From: Alkalimonas delamerensis | GTDB taxonomy: Bacteria > Pseudomonadota > Gammaproteobacteria > Enterobacterales > Alteromonadaceae | Assembly: GCF_030717955.1 (NCBI RefSeq) | Contig: NZ_JAUZVY010000007.1 | Location: 1 to 64,000 of the forward strand | Reading direction: 5' to 3' | Length of the DNA stretch: 64,000 bases | Shown here: positions 34,293-42,318 of the stretch, one piece after another | Layout: every line of letters begins with the position of its first letter | How positions within the stretch are numbered: the first letter of the stretch is position 1 | The notes under the pieces: generated by a model | Seen by the model: the letters and a program-made list of their open reading frames with translations, nothing else | Databases searched by the model: none | What the model was told of the DNA's origin: nothing | Made by a program: the position numbers and the translations under genes

Positions 34293-35096
34293 TCACAATT
34301 CCTGGTGTTTGTTTTTTCCAAGTGCCAGCCCAAGAGTTGAGAAGTAGTGGAGCCAGTGTGTGCCGAGTTGTTGCAGCAAGGCTGTATTCGGGTAGGCGCC
34401 GGCTTTGGCCAGCTGGCTTTGACGAGTACCGCTGACTAAAAAATGGCTTTTCAACGGTTGGGCTTGCAGCATGGCCTCAAATGCCCGGGCGCACAGCTCC
34501 TCTGGTTGGGATAGGTACAGTTGATTGCGAGCGCGATCCAGTTCGGCGCAGTGCAAAAACCAGCTGCTGGGCTGGCTGCCATCGGGGGATAGCAGCAGGG
34601 TTTTGAAACCATCCAACAGCAATTGGTTTAATGGGTGGGGCTTGATGCGCTGTGCGTGCAAAAAGCAGCGACTAGCAAAGTCTTGATTGCCGGCACCTGG
34701 GAACACCTTGCTGGCAATGTAGTGATCAAAGGCATGAAACCATTCATGGGCCAGGCTGCCGGCACCGGCATTTTTGGCCAGGGCTAAAATACGGCCTCGC
34801 GGTTGGTAGTGGGCGCAGACACCGCGCTGGCCGCCAATGCCAAAGGTCAGGGTGAGTGTTTGATTTAATGACAGTACCTGCTCGGGTACCTGCAGCAGCT
34901 GCTGCAAATCGCACAGCGCATCAAAAAACAAGTTGGCGGCACGCTGCTGTTCTTCAGCCGTCACCCAGCGGCCAATGCGAATGCCACGAAAGCCAAACAG
35001 TTTGACGATATCGGTGAAGCTGACGTCGGCCCCGGCTCTGTGGTTTGGGCCATTGCGGTAAAAGACGGTCTCTAATCGGCTCACGCTGAAAGGCAT
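34293..35096 (-). CDS. CLCA_X family protein with LPD1-like HExxH domain
   Basis: This cytoplasmic protein of 267 aa matches the so-called CLCA_X family, which contains the large polyvalent-protein-associated domain 1 (LPD1). Visible are FGFRGIRIGRWVT, LFFDALCDLQQLL, LTLTFGIGGQRGVCAHYQP, ILALAKNAGAGSLAHEWFHA (HExxH) and, near the C-terminus, EELCARAFEAMLQ. HExxH followed by a distal Glu suggests a zinc metallopeptidase, but activity is not established. LPD1 domains are usually seen in polyvalent proteins of phages and conjugative elements; here it stands alone in a chromosomal setting. The start is the ATG at 35096; a TTG six codons upstream is the alternative. Confidence 0.78.
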   Translation of the reverse strand: MPFSVSRLETVFYRNGPNHRAGADVSFTDIVKLFGFRGIRIGRWVTAEEQQRAANLFFDALCDLQQLLQVPEQVLSLNQTLTLTFGIGGQRGVCAHYQPRGRILALAKNAGAGSLAHEWFHAFDHYIASKVFPGAGNQDFASRCFLHAQRIKPHPLNQLLLDGFKTLLLSPDGSQPSSWFLHCAELDRARNQLYLSQPEELCARAFEAMLQAQPLKSHFLVSGTRQSQLAKAGAYPNTALLQQLGTHWLHYFSTLGLALGKNKHQEL

Positions 35097-35196
35097 CCTT
35101 ATGGCTGGCAGCAAGCATAGCCTTTACTGCCAGCTGGGCGCAATCGATCAGCTGAACCGTATTTTATCCTACACTACCGGTCTTTCTGCACGGGTA

Positions 35197-35523
35197 CTAG
35201 CTGGCCCGTACCGACACCACCGAGTTTTCCACCCCAAGCGGGGTGGGCCGGTAGCCATCGGCCTGCCAGTCGTTGTCGTATTGCTCGTTGCCAGCCTCAT
35301 CCAGCAGGCAATAACGGAATTCAAAATCGTCCTGCTGATCGGTCGGCAATTCCAGTACGGTTTTGAAACCGCCATTTTTGAGTCGCTTCAGCGGCTCCTT
35401 TTGCCAACCCTGGGCCTCGCACAGCAAGAAAGCGCTGCTGGCTTCTTTAGCGGCTTCGGCCGGGATCTCAAAAGTGACTTTAACCACAGGGCGGCTTTTC
35501 AGAAATTGTTTCTTCAATGGCAT
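35197..35523 (-). CDS. CBM48 / isoamylase early-set domain protein
   Basis: This 108-aa soluble protein consists of a single early-set glycogen-binding domain (CBM48/AMPK-beta type). It has VKVTFEIPAEAAKEASSAFL, GWQKEPLKRLKNGGFKTVLE, FEFRYCLLDEAGNEQYDNDW and the usual C-terminal GVENSVVSV. Such stand-alone proteins are common in Gammaproteobacteria and may bind alpha-glucans or serve as regulatory subunits. The ATG at 35523, preceded by AAGGAG, gives the family length; the longer reading is unsupported. Confidence 0.85.
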   Translation of the reverse strand: MPLKKQFLKSRPVVKVTFEIPAEAAKEASSAFLLCEAQGWQKEPLKRLKNGGFKTVLELPTDQQDDFEFRYCLLDEAGNEQYDNDWQADGYRPTPLGVENSVVSVRAS

Positions 35524-35705
35524 CGGGAGCTCCTTGGTGCAACAGTTCATCAGGCCCTGCTGCCTGGCTTTGGTGCAAAAGGCACCATCAGCAGGCAACG
35601 ACAACAGCTTTGCAGTTGGTTTTAACCGCTACTGGCAAGGAATACAGAAACTGTGCCAGCTTGGCAGCTGCTGGCTATGCTGCCAGCGCAGCATGACAAC
35701 AGCGT

Positions 35706-35730
35706 GACAAAACCCGGCCAGATGGCCGGG
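35706..35730 (-). terminator. Terminator of the M14 peptidase gene
   Basis: On the minus strand CCCGGCC/GGCCGGG with a 4-nt loop is followed by TTTTGT, about 20 bp after the peptidase stop codon. Confidence 0.85.
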
Positions 35731-35751
35731 CTGATTAAGCATAGCAGAGAC

Positions 35752-38427
35752 TCAACGCAGTGGGGTGGCGTGCGCAGCGCCGCGGAATACGGCATTGATG
35801 TACAGCAGGTGCATGCCATCGACATAGGCGCGGAAGTTCGGCTCCTGAGTGAAGGCAATCACCTGGCCGCGGCCGCGCGGCTGGACCATCAGCAGCGGCT
35901 TGTGGGCAATTTGCAGCCGGTTTTCATCCCAGACAAAGCCACCGGCCAGCAATTCATCCGGGCCTTTGAAACTGACCACATTGCGCCCGTCGTTGATGCG
36001 CAGCGGCTGGTACACCTGATTGCCGACATAGATGCTGCGCACTGTTGGGGCGATGCCGGCGGTCAGCCAGTGGTTCTGATCCACCCTGGCATTGGCCAGG
36101 AAGCCGGGTACCCAATCGGGATCGACCCGGTAGGGCTCCAGCATCGCTTGCAGCTCCTGCTGCTCGGCCAGCAAACGCCCTGGCACCCGCGGTTCATCCA
36201 ATGGTTTTTCCTGCTCACTGATGCGGTATTCCCGCTTACTGGCCAGCAAAGGTTGTTCGCCTTCCAGCAGCCACTCTGTGGCATTGCCCAGGGTGATCAG
36301 CACACCACCACGCTCGACAAAGTGGCGCAGATTGTTCTGGCCGGCCAGGCCAAGGGCGGCGCTGTAGCCAGCGCGGCTGGTCGCCGGCAAAATCAGTACC
36401 TGGTAATGGCTTAAATCGGCCGTGCGCAACTGAGCGGGGCGGATCGCCGTCACCGGGTAGCCGATGCCTTGCTCCAGCACAAAGCGTGCACTGCCGGCGC
36501 TTAGTGGGTTGGTGGGTTCGTCCCAGACCATGGCCACTTGCGGTGCATGCAGGGTTTTGACATTCATCGAGCCAAAGTTGGGGCCATCCAGCACCCAGCT
36601 GCTGTCAATGCCTTCCACCAGAGCGCCGCTCTCTAGTGCCAGCTGCTGCACCAGCTCGGTGAGCTCGCTGGGGTTATCGGCCCGGCTGAGTATCAAGGTA
36701 CCTGCCGGGTAGCGCTTGCCATTTTGATGGGTAAATGCCAGATCACTGCTGCGCAGATGCAGGCCTTGTTGCAGCGCCCGGCTCATAAAGCGGGCACTGG
36801 CCATATCGCCCCAGGGCACCAGATAGCCAAAGCGTGCATCCGGCTGCTGCACGCTGCCAGGCAGCACTGTCTCTGGCCCGACACGGCTGCTGCTAACCCG
36901 AACCGCCCGGTTGCAGCGGTCAAGCTCCAGGTTGTACATCAATGGCAGTGACCAGGCGGTGACGTCGTAAATTTGATCGGGCAGGTTGTTGGCGCGCCGC
37001 TCTTCCTGGCGGGCAATAAAAACGCTGTCCATCGGCACCGTATCATCCAGCAGGGTGCGGATCAGGTGATAGCTCGGCTGGTTGGTGTGCACGATGTAGG
37101 CACCGGGCTGGTAACTGTTGCCGCAGGCCCGAAAGCCTTCTGTCGCCTGGTCGACTTCAATGCCATGCTGGGTTAACACGCCCATCAGCTTCTGATGGCC
37201 CGCTGCATCCCGCTGCGCCGGGAAAATGTAGCTGCGAATGCTGTCTTTTTCGCCTTGCTGACTGGCCGACAGGCGGTACTGGTAGAAGTTTTGCAGCAAG
37301 GTATTGGCCTCGCGGCTGGCAGTTTCCAGCGTCGCTTTGAAGGCCACAAAATTGCGCTGGACCCCATCGGCGAAGGTCAGGATAGTGCCATCGCGTTTGC
37401 GGAACTGATGACCGCGGGCTGACGCCATTTCATAGGTCATGGCGATGCTGCCGTAATACAGTGGCCAGCTGGCGCCATAGCCGGGGTAGAAGGCATCAAA
37501 AATTTCCCGGGTAAAGTAGTCGTAACCCAGCTCATCAAACCAGTGAGCGTTGTTCTGGCCAATTTTATGCAACACAGCACGTTGCTCTGCCTGAATATGG
37601 GGGTTGTAGGGTTCGGCTTCCGGGCTAAAGTAATAGCCCATGTCGCCGCCCATTTCATGCGAGTCGACAAAAATCAGCGGGTACATCTGCTGCAGGGCTT
37701 GGACGCGACCCCGGATTTCCGGCTGTGTCAGTGAAATCCAGTCGCGGTTCATATCGAACAGGTAGTGGTTGGTGCGGCCATTGGGCCAGGGTTCATTCTG
37801 CTCGGCCGACAGGCGATCGCTGGAGTGCGCCAGGCCAACGGTGGCGTAGTAGCGGCTGACGAAGCGGTGGTGGCCATCCGGGTTTTGCAGCGGGTCAATG
37901 TACACCAGGGTATTGGCCAGAATGGCCTGGGTGCGTTCACTGCGATCGGCCAGCAAGTGGTAGGCCAGCGCCATGGCGGCATCGGCCGGGCTGATTTCAT
38001 TGCCATGCAGGGTGCTGGCAATCCAGACGCTGGCAGGCAGCCGTTGCAGCAAGGCGCGGGCCTCGGCGGTGGGCAAGCTGCGCGGATCCGCCAACCGGCG
38101 CATATCGGCTTCAATCTCATCAAGCCGCGCAATATGATCTGGGCTGCCGATCACCGCATAAAATAACGGCCGGCCTTGCCAGCTGGTGGCATAAGGCACC
38201 AACCGTACTTGCTCAGGGTGATCCTTGGCCAACTGCTCAAAGTAGCGGGCAATGGCGGCAGGTTCTGAAATGCGCGCACCCAGCGAGTAGCCCAGTACCT
38301 GCTCTACTGTGGCGACAGCAGGGTTGTGGTCGCTGCCTGGAAACTGGGGCGTAGGGATTGGCTCGGCGGCAAAGACTGGTAAACAGCAAGCCAGCAGCAG
38401 GAGCCACGAGCGACGAAAGTTTGGCAT
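35752..38427 (-). CDS. Exported M14 family zinc carboxypeptidase (891 aa)
   Basis: This large secreted metallopeptidase has a signal peptide ending VFAAE and a pro-region. The M14 domain (about residues 50-420) has zinc ligands in ASTLHGNEISPAD (H-x-x-E) and the distal His in FVDSHEMGGDMGYYF. The substrate-binding region is FDMNRDW, and the catalytic-Glu segment is AMTYEMASARGH. A long C-terminal half contains a class I glutamine-amidotransferase-like beta/alpha region (VLILPATSRAGYS, HFVERGGVLITLGNATEWLL), found in several M14 proteins. It likely trims peptides in the periplasm or outside the cell. It is divergent from the solute-binding gene across 340 bp. Confidence 0.9.
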   Translation of the reverse strand: MPNFRRSWLLLLACCLPVFAAEPIPTPQFPGSDHNPAVATVEQVLGYSLGARISEPAAIARYFEQLAKDHPEQVRLVPYATSWQGRPLFYAVIGSPDHIARLDEIEADMRRLADPRSLPTAEARALLQRLPASVWIASTLHGNEISPADAAMALAYHLLADRSERTQAILANTLVYIDPLQNPDGHHRFVSRYYATVGLAHSSDRLSAEQNEPWPNGRTNHYLFDMNRDWISLTQPEIRGRVQALQQMYPLIFVDSHEMGGDMGYYFSPEAEPYNPHIQAEQRAVLHKIGQNNAHWFDELGYDYFTREIFDAFYPGYGASWPLYYGSIAMTYEMASARGHQFRKRDGTILTFADGVQRNFVAFKATLETASREANTLLQNFYQYRLSASQQGEKDSIRSYIFPAQRDAAGHQKLMGVLTQHGIEVDQATEGFRACGNSYQPGAYIVHTNQPSYHLIRTLLDDTVPMDSVFIARQEERRANNLPDQIYDVTAWSLPLMYNLELDRCNRAVRVSSSRVGPETVLPGSVQQPDARFGYLVPWGDMASARFMSRALQQGLHLRSSDLAFTHQNGKRYPAGTLILSRADNPSELTELVQQLALESGALVEGIDSSWVLDGPNFGSMNVKTLHAPQVAMVWDEPTNPLSAGSARFVLEQGIGYPVTAIRPAQLRTADLSHYQVLILPATSRAGYSAALGLAGQNNLRHFVERGGVLITLGNATEWLLEGEQPLLASKREYRISEQEKPLDEPRVPGRLLAEQQELQAMLEPYRVDPDWVPGFLANARVDQNHWLTAGIAPTVRSIYVGNQVYQPLRINDGRNVVSFKGPDELLAGGFVWDENRLQIAHKPLLMVQPRGRGQVIAFTQEPNFRAYVDGMHLLYINAVFRGAAHATPLR

Positions 38428-38767
38428 CGATTTCTCACAAAAAAAAGAAAATTACCTTTACCCTAAAGGGCAAACCGGGTACCAGCAAGGGCCGGTCGAA
38501 GTGGTTGCGATAAATACAGGCCGGAATGCGGCTGATGCCAACTGTCTAGAACCAAGGTAAAAGGAAAAAAGGAGTCACTGCGCAACAAAAGTCAGCTATC
38601 TTTAACTGCATGAGGCAGAAACGGTCATTCAGACAAATAAACCTTGTGACAAGGAGAGGCGGATGAACTTGTACTCAACGGTAGCTGGCCGTAGCATTGG
38701 GTGCGTATGACCAGAATATACGTACCATGGCTGCAAGCATGAAAGACTCGTTGCGAGGTTTTAAGTT
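38428..38767. other. 340-bp divergent intergenic region
   Basis: No conserved gene is seen. On the plus strand a 15-codon open frame (38663-38710) is preceded by a near-ideal AAGGAGAGGCGG, listed separately. A second short frame (MAASMKDSLRGFKL) ends with its TGA overlapping the GTG start of the downstream gene. The minus-strand peptidase promoter must also lie here; I could not pick a convincing -35/-10. Confidence 0.35.
38663..38710 (+). CDS. Possible 15-aa leader peptide
   Basis: A short frame MNLYSTVAGRSIGCV has a much stronger ribosome-binding site (AAGGAG, 6 nt from the ATG) than the GTG-started gene that follows 57 bp later. It could be a regulatory leader or chance. The peptide has no run of a single amino acid typical of attenuators. 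Confidence 0.25.
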   Translation: MNLYSTVAGRSIGCV

Positions 38768-39568
38768 GTGAGGTTATTTATTCGACTGCTGCTGTTGTTC
38801 ATCGGTGTTCAGAGTGGTGTTGCGCAGTCGGAGACGTGCGCGCTTCGCATGGCGGTGGAAACGGACTTTCCGCCGCATCTGATTCAGCAAGACGAAGCCT
38901 GGACAGGCCTTAGTGTGGATCTGATGGCGCTGCTGGCAACCAAAGTAGGCTGTGAGCTGAAGCTGATAAACTCTCCCTGGTTACGCTCCTTGCAGCTGAG
39001 TGAGCAAGGGCAATTGGATGTGGTCAGCCATTTATCGTTCACGCCTGAGCGTCAGGCTCATTTTGCCTTTATCGGACCTCATCACATTGAAAGCATTTAT
39101 CTGATAGGGGATGCGACGCAATTGCCGCCGCTAGAGCAGTTGGCGCAGTTGGCCGATTCGGTTGATCTTGGCAGCATCGCGACCTTGCACGGTGGCTATT
39201 ATGGTGAGACGTTTGAGCGCCTTCGGAAAGAACCGAATTTTGCCAGCCAATTGGTCGTTATTAGCAGTATTCAGGATAAGCTGGCACTTCTGCGTGCTGG
39301 CAGGGTGAATGTGATTTTAGAAGATATCAGCGTGGTGCGCTACTGGCAGCAACACCAGTATGAAGAGGCTGAGCGCTTTCAGCCGCTCTTGAAAGTGTAT
39401 GAAAGCCCAGTGTATTTTGGCTTTAGTAAAGCATCACTATCGGACGCTCAGATTCGCAAGCTGGCTGATGCCTGGCTGCAGCTGTACCAGCAAGGCAAAA
39501 TAGCCGAGGTGTATCGTAACTACAATCTCTCGCTTGAGTCCGACTTGACCCCGACCTCTCAATGGTAA
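38768..39568 (+). CDS. Periplasmic amino-acid-type solute-binding protein
   Basis: This is a family 3 extracellular solute-binding protein of 266 aa. It has a signal peptide (LLLLFIGVQSGVAQS), then RMAVETDFPPHLIQ and WTGLSVDLMALLATKVGCEL. SNPWLR is replaced by NSPWLRSLQLSEQGQLDVV, and the end is AEVYRNYNL. The start is GTG at 38768 with only a weak GAGG upstream. No transporter permease is adjacent, so it may be an orphan binding protein or a signalling component. A similar-length binding-like protein is encoded 4.5 kb away (33390-34235). Confidence 0.85.
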   Translation: MRLFIRLLLLFIGVQSGVAQSETCALRMAVETDFPPHLIQQDEAWTGLSVDLMALLATKVGCELKLINSPWLRSLQLSEQGQLDVVSHLSFTPERQAHFAFIGPHHIESIYLIGDATQLPPLEQLAQLADSVDLGSIATLHGGYYGETFERLRKEPNFASQLVVISSIQDKLALLRAGRVNVILEDISVVRYWQQHQYEEAERFQPLLKVYESPVYFGFSKASLSDAQIRKLADAWLQLYQQGKIAEVYRNYNLSLESDLTPTSQW

Positions 39569-39600
39569 TGCGTCACGAGTGGAGGCTGAGCACGCACTAA

Positions 39601-39747
39601 AGCTGCTAGGCCCGAAAGTTGCGGCCTTTCATTTTGTCGTGATTTAAAATCTGCAGCGCTTTTTTGCTGCACCAAGTGCTCCAGTAAGGCGTCGTTAACC
39701 AACTCTAAGTCGCTAATCTCCTGACCTCGGGTGGCCACATCGGTCAC
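39601..39747 (-). pseudogene. Decayed partial copy of dbpA
   Basis: On the minus strand this stretch carries a fragment like DbpA motif V (DVATRGQEISDLELVNDALLEHL; intact dbpA has ATDVAARGLDISDLELV at the same point). It then jumps, in another frame, to the DbpA C-terminus (KKALQILNHDKMKGRNF). About 120 residues between these points are missing, and the terminal codons contain an early stop. The last 51 bp of homology (39616-39666) are identical to intact dbpA 1.27 kb away, while the motif V part has diverged. It is a relic, not a gene. Confidence 0.8.
39616..39666. repeat. 51-bp perfect direct repeat, copy 1
   Basis: Identical base for base to 40883-40933, inside the 3' end of dbpA. The two copies bracket 1.2 kb of AT-richer DNA carrying the PEP-CTERM-type gene. 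Outside the block, homology continues imperfectly towards the dbpA stop codon (AGCTGCTAGGC against AGCTGCCAGGC). Confidence 0.95.
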
Positions 39748-39865
39748 CGCTCAGCCGGCAGCTTGTTCTCTTCGTTTGGCTTTAAAAAGCTAAAGTTGTA
39801 TTTTATAGGTGAAGCATGCATTAGAAAGAGTGAGGTTTTGGTGGCGTGTGTGACTTCTAAATAGC

Positions 39866-39888
39866 GCCGCCACTCTGGAAGTGGCGGC
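39866..39888. terminator. Stem-loop after PEP-CTERM-type gene
   Basis: GCCGCCACT/AGTGGCGGC pairs perfectly with a 5-nt loop, 7 bp past the stop of the minus-strand gene. The stem is strong, but the following sequence is not a good T-tract, so it may act as a terminator or as a transcript-stabilising hairpin. Confidence 0.5.
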
Positions 39889-39895
39889 TTAAAGT

Positions 39896-40606
39896 CTACA
39901 CCAGTCTGCGACTGCCTAAGAGTATCAGTCCAGTTAACATTACGATAAGTGTGGGTGTTTCTGGAACAGAAATGGTGCCATAAGTCAGATTATCATATCG
40001 CACAGTAAAGTCGTTACCATCGTTTCTTGCATTGAGTATCACATCACCAAAGTAAGCATGTCCTCCGGTGTTGCTTGTCAGAACATGTGTACCATTGATT
40101 GCATATTGTATAAAGCCATCTACAATTTCAAACGAGAATGTGTTGAATGCATTGTCGCTAAGCAAATCATTTCCTTGATCCCACCAGCCGTCATTGCCAT
40201 TCCAAGTTTGGGCTGTGATTGCTCCTCCATTGAAAATATACTCAATAATTGGATAAAAGCTGATAGCATCAGATGAGTTATAAGTAGTTGCCCAAAAGCC
40301 ACCCAAGCGCTCTTCTATTAGCCAGTTTTCAGTGTCCAGAAATACATCAATAGAAACAAAAGTTGAAGGGCTAAGAATGCGCTTCATGCCTTGTGTTGCA
40401 TAGAAGGGGTCTGCACCACACTTGTCTTGTTCATTACCATTTATAGACATTTGTAGTTCATTATTGACTATGGAGAATGAGGATGGTGCACAGCGATCGA
40501 CAATCCAATCGCCCAAGGAGCTACCATCAGCAAAAGTTTCCGTAATTAGATTGGCTGAAGCATTGAAAGAAAACAGTGCAACAAGTGCTATTGTTATTGA
40601 TTTCAT
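39896..40606 (-). CDS. Exported PEP-CTERM-type protein
   Basis: This 236-aa protein has a signal peptide (MKSITIALVALFSFNASA) and a beta-rich body with many Asn, Asp, Gly and aromatics (TFADGSSLGDWIVDRC, GGFWATTYNSSDAISF, YDNLTYGTI), like a lectin/LamG-type sandwich. The C-terminus resembles a PEP-CTERM sorting signal: VPETP, a hydrophobic helix and a final SRRLV. Such proteins are processed by exosortase/archaeosortase and linked to exopolysaccharide. Base composition is clearly AT-richer than in the neighbours, consistent with transfer. The ATG at 40606 follows AAGGGG. It lies between dbpA and the dbpA relic. Confidence 0.8.
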   Translation of the reverse strand: MKSITIALVALFSFNASANLITETFADGSSLGDWIVDRCAPSSFSIVNNELQMSINGNEQDKCGADPFYATQGMKRILSPSTFVSIDVFLDTENWLIEERLGGFWATTYNSSDAISFYPIIEYIFNGGAITAQTWNGNDGWWDQGNDLLSDNAFNTFSFEIVDGFIQYAINGTHVLTSNTGGHAYFGDVILNARNDGNDFTVRYDNLTYGTISVPETPTLIVMLTGLILLGSRRLV

Positions 40607-40777
40607 TGAGTACCCCTTGTGGTTTGACTGGTTTTTTTTAAATCCGGTAAACACCAGCAAAAAACAAGCCGTTAATTTATTCATTTAAAAACAATGGCTT
40701 ATAGTTTGCGTGGTGCTGAATGGTAAAATAAGCTGACATTACGTCAACCACGGTAGAGGTATAATGAATATAGTATT

Positions 40778-40818
40778 TGGTTTAGAGTGACAGATGATAC
40801 ATAAGCAAATCTAAACCA
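40778..40818. repeat. Inverted repeat upstream of PEP-CTERM-type gene
   Basis: TGGTTTAGA (40778-40786) and TCTAAACCA (40810-40818) are perfect 9-bp complements separated by 23 bp. They lie between the dbpA stop and the PEP-CTERM-type gene. They could be an operator, a transcript hairpin after dbpA or an element end. Confidence 0.55.
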
Positions 40819-40863
40819 GTTGGTTATGAAACACGAACGCGATACAAGCTCTTTTACGAAGAT

Positions 40864-42243
40864 TTACAGCTGCCAGGCTTTGAAGTTGCGGCCTTTCATT
40901 TTGTCGTGATTTAAAATCTGCAGCGCTTTTTTGGCGACACTGCGCTTGACCGCCACATAAGCCCACAAGTCATGCAGCTGAATTTTACCGACATCGTCAA
41001 AAGCGATTTGCTGATTGCGGGTTAAGGCTCCCACGATATCGCCTGGTCGTAGTTTCTGTTTTTTGCCGCCCTGGATCTGAATGGTCACCATGGTGGCTTT
41101 GGCCGGTGTCTTATCCAGCAGGCTGAGTGCTGGCAATGGCTGTAATTGGATCGTCTTTGTCAGCTCGTCTTGCAGCAGACTGACTTTGTAATCATCTTTG
41201 CCATCGACCAGTGAGAAGGCCTGCCCTTTGGCACCAGCGCGACCAGTGCGTCCAATACGGTGGGTATGCGTGTCGGTATCGTGCGCCAGCTCGGCGTTGA
41301 TCACCAGCTCCAAATCGCTGATGTCCAGGCCACGGGCGGCGACATCGGTCGCCACCAGAATACGGGCGCTTTGATTGGCGAATTGCAGCAGGGTTTGATC
41401 GCGGTCTTTTTGCTCCAAATCGCCATGCAGCGCTTTGGCGCTAAAACCATGCTGCTGCAGCGCATCGGTCAGTTGCTGGGTCACCCGCTTGGTGTTGCAA
41501 AACACCACGCAGCTGGCCGGCTGATGCTGCTGCAACAGCCGCATCACCGCTTCTTCGCGGCTGCTGTCACCCAGGGCATAAAACTGCTGCGCGATTGGGC
41601 TTTCGGCTTCGGCTTGTTGCACCGATACTCGCAGTGGCTGGCGCATCAGGCTGGCAGCCAGTTGCTCAATTTGTGCCGGATAGGTGGCGCTGAACAACAG
41701 CGTTTGGCGGTTGGCCGGGGTGGCGGCAGCGATGGTGGCGACATCGTCCAGAAAGCCCATCTCCAGCATGCGATCGGCCTCATCCAGCACCAGGGTGCTG
41801 AGCTCGGATAAATCCAGCCGCTGTTGCTGCAAATGATCCAGCAGCCGGCCCGGCGTACCCACCAGAATATGGGCGCCATGCTCCAGCGACAAAATCTGGT
41901 GACGGCTGGGTACCCCACCGCACAGGGTCAGCACCTTGATGTTGTGAATGCTTCGCCCCAGGGTACGAATTTCTTTGGCGACCTGCTCGGCCAGCTCCCG
42001 GGTTGGGCACAGCACCAGGCTTTGAATACGAAAGCGTTTGACCTTTAAGCGGCTCAGCAAGCCCAGCGCAAAGGCGGCGGTTTTGCCCGAGCCGGTCTGC
42101 GCCTGAGCAATCACATCCTGGCCCGCCAGAATGGCCGGCAGGCTTTGCTGTTGAATCGGCGTCATCTGCCGGTAATTGAGATCCTGCAAGGTAGTCAGCA
42201 GTTCAGGGGCTAAAGAAAGTGCAGCAAAATCGGTAACAGGCAT
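40864..42243 (-). CDS. dbpA: ATP-dependent RNA helicase DbpA
   Basis: DbpA is the DEAD-box helicase that remodels helix 92 of 23S rRNA during 50S assembly. The 459-aa protein has the Q motif (LNYRQMTPIQQQSLPAIL), Walker A (AQTGSGKTAAFAL), PTRELAEQVAKE, GTPGRLLDHL, DEAD as VLDEADRML, SAT, ARILVATDVAARGLDI and HRIGRTGRAGAKG. The C-terminal DbpA RNA-binding domain follows (KLRPGDIVGALTRNQQI, then LNHDKMKGRNFKAWQL). Length equals E. coli DbpA (457). Its last 80 bp are duplicated as a relic 1.27 kb downstream. Confidence 0.97.
   Translation of the reverse strand: MPVTDFAALSLAPELLTTLQDLNYRQMTPIQQQSLPAILAGQDVIAQAQTGSGKTAAFALGLLSRLKVKRFRIQSLVLCPTRELAEQVAKEIRTLGRSIHNIKVLTLCGGVPSRHQILSLEHGAHILVGTPGRLLDHLQQQRLDLSELSTLVLDEADRMLEMGFLDDVATIAAATPANRQTLLFSATYPAQIEQLAASLMRQPLRVSVQQAEAESPIAQQFYALGDSSREEAVMRLLQQHQPASCVVFCNTKRVTQQLTDALQQHGFSAKALHGDLEQKDRDQTLLQFANQSARILVATDVAARGLDISDLELVINAELAHDTDTHTHRIGRTGRAGAKGQAFSLVDGKDDYKVSLLQDELTKTIQLQPLPALSLLDKTPAKATMVTIQIQGGKKQKLRPGDIVGALTRNQQIAFDDVGKIQLHDLWAYVAVKRSVAKKALQILNHDKMKGRNFKAWQL
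40883..40933. repeat. 51-bp perfect direct repeat, copy 2 (in dbpA)
   Basis: Coding sequence for the DbpA C-terminus, identical to 39616-39666. This copy is in frame and intact. Confidence 0.95.
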
Positions 42244-42318
42244 GGGCTTTGGCTCCGTGACGATGGCAAAGAGCCAGCGGTTGTGATTTCGACCGTCAGT
42301 ATACCAGATAGCGCGGCA

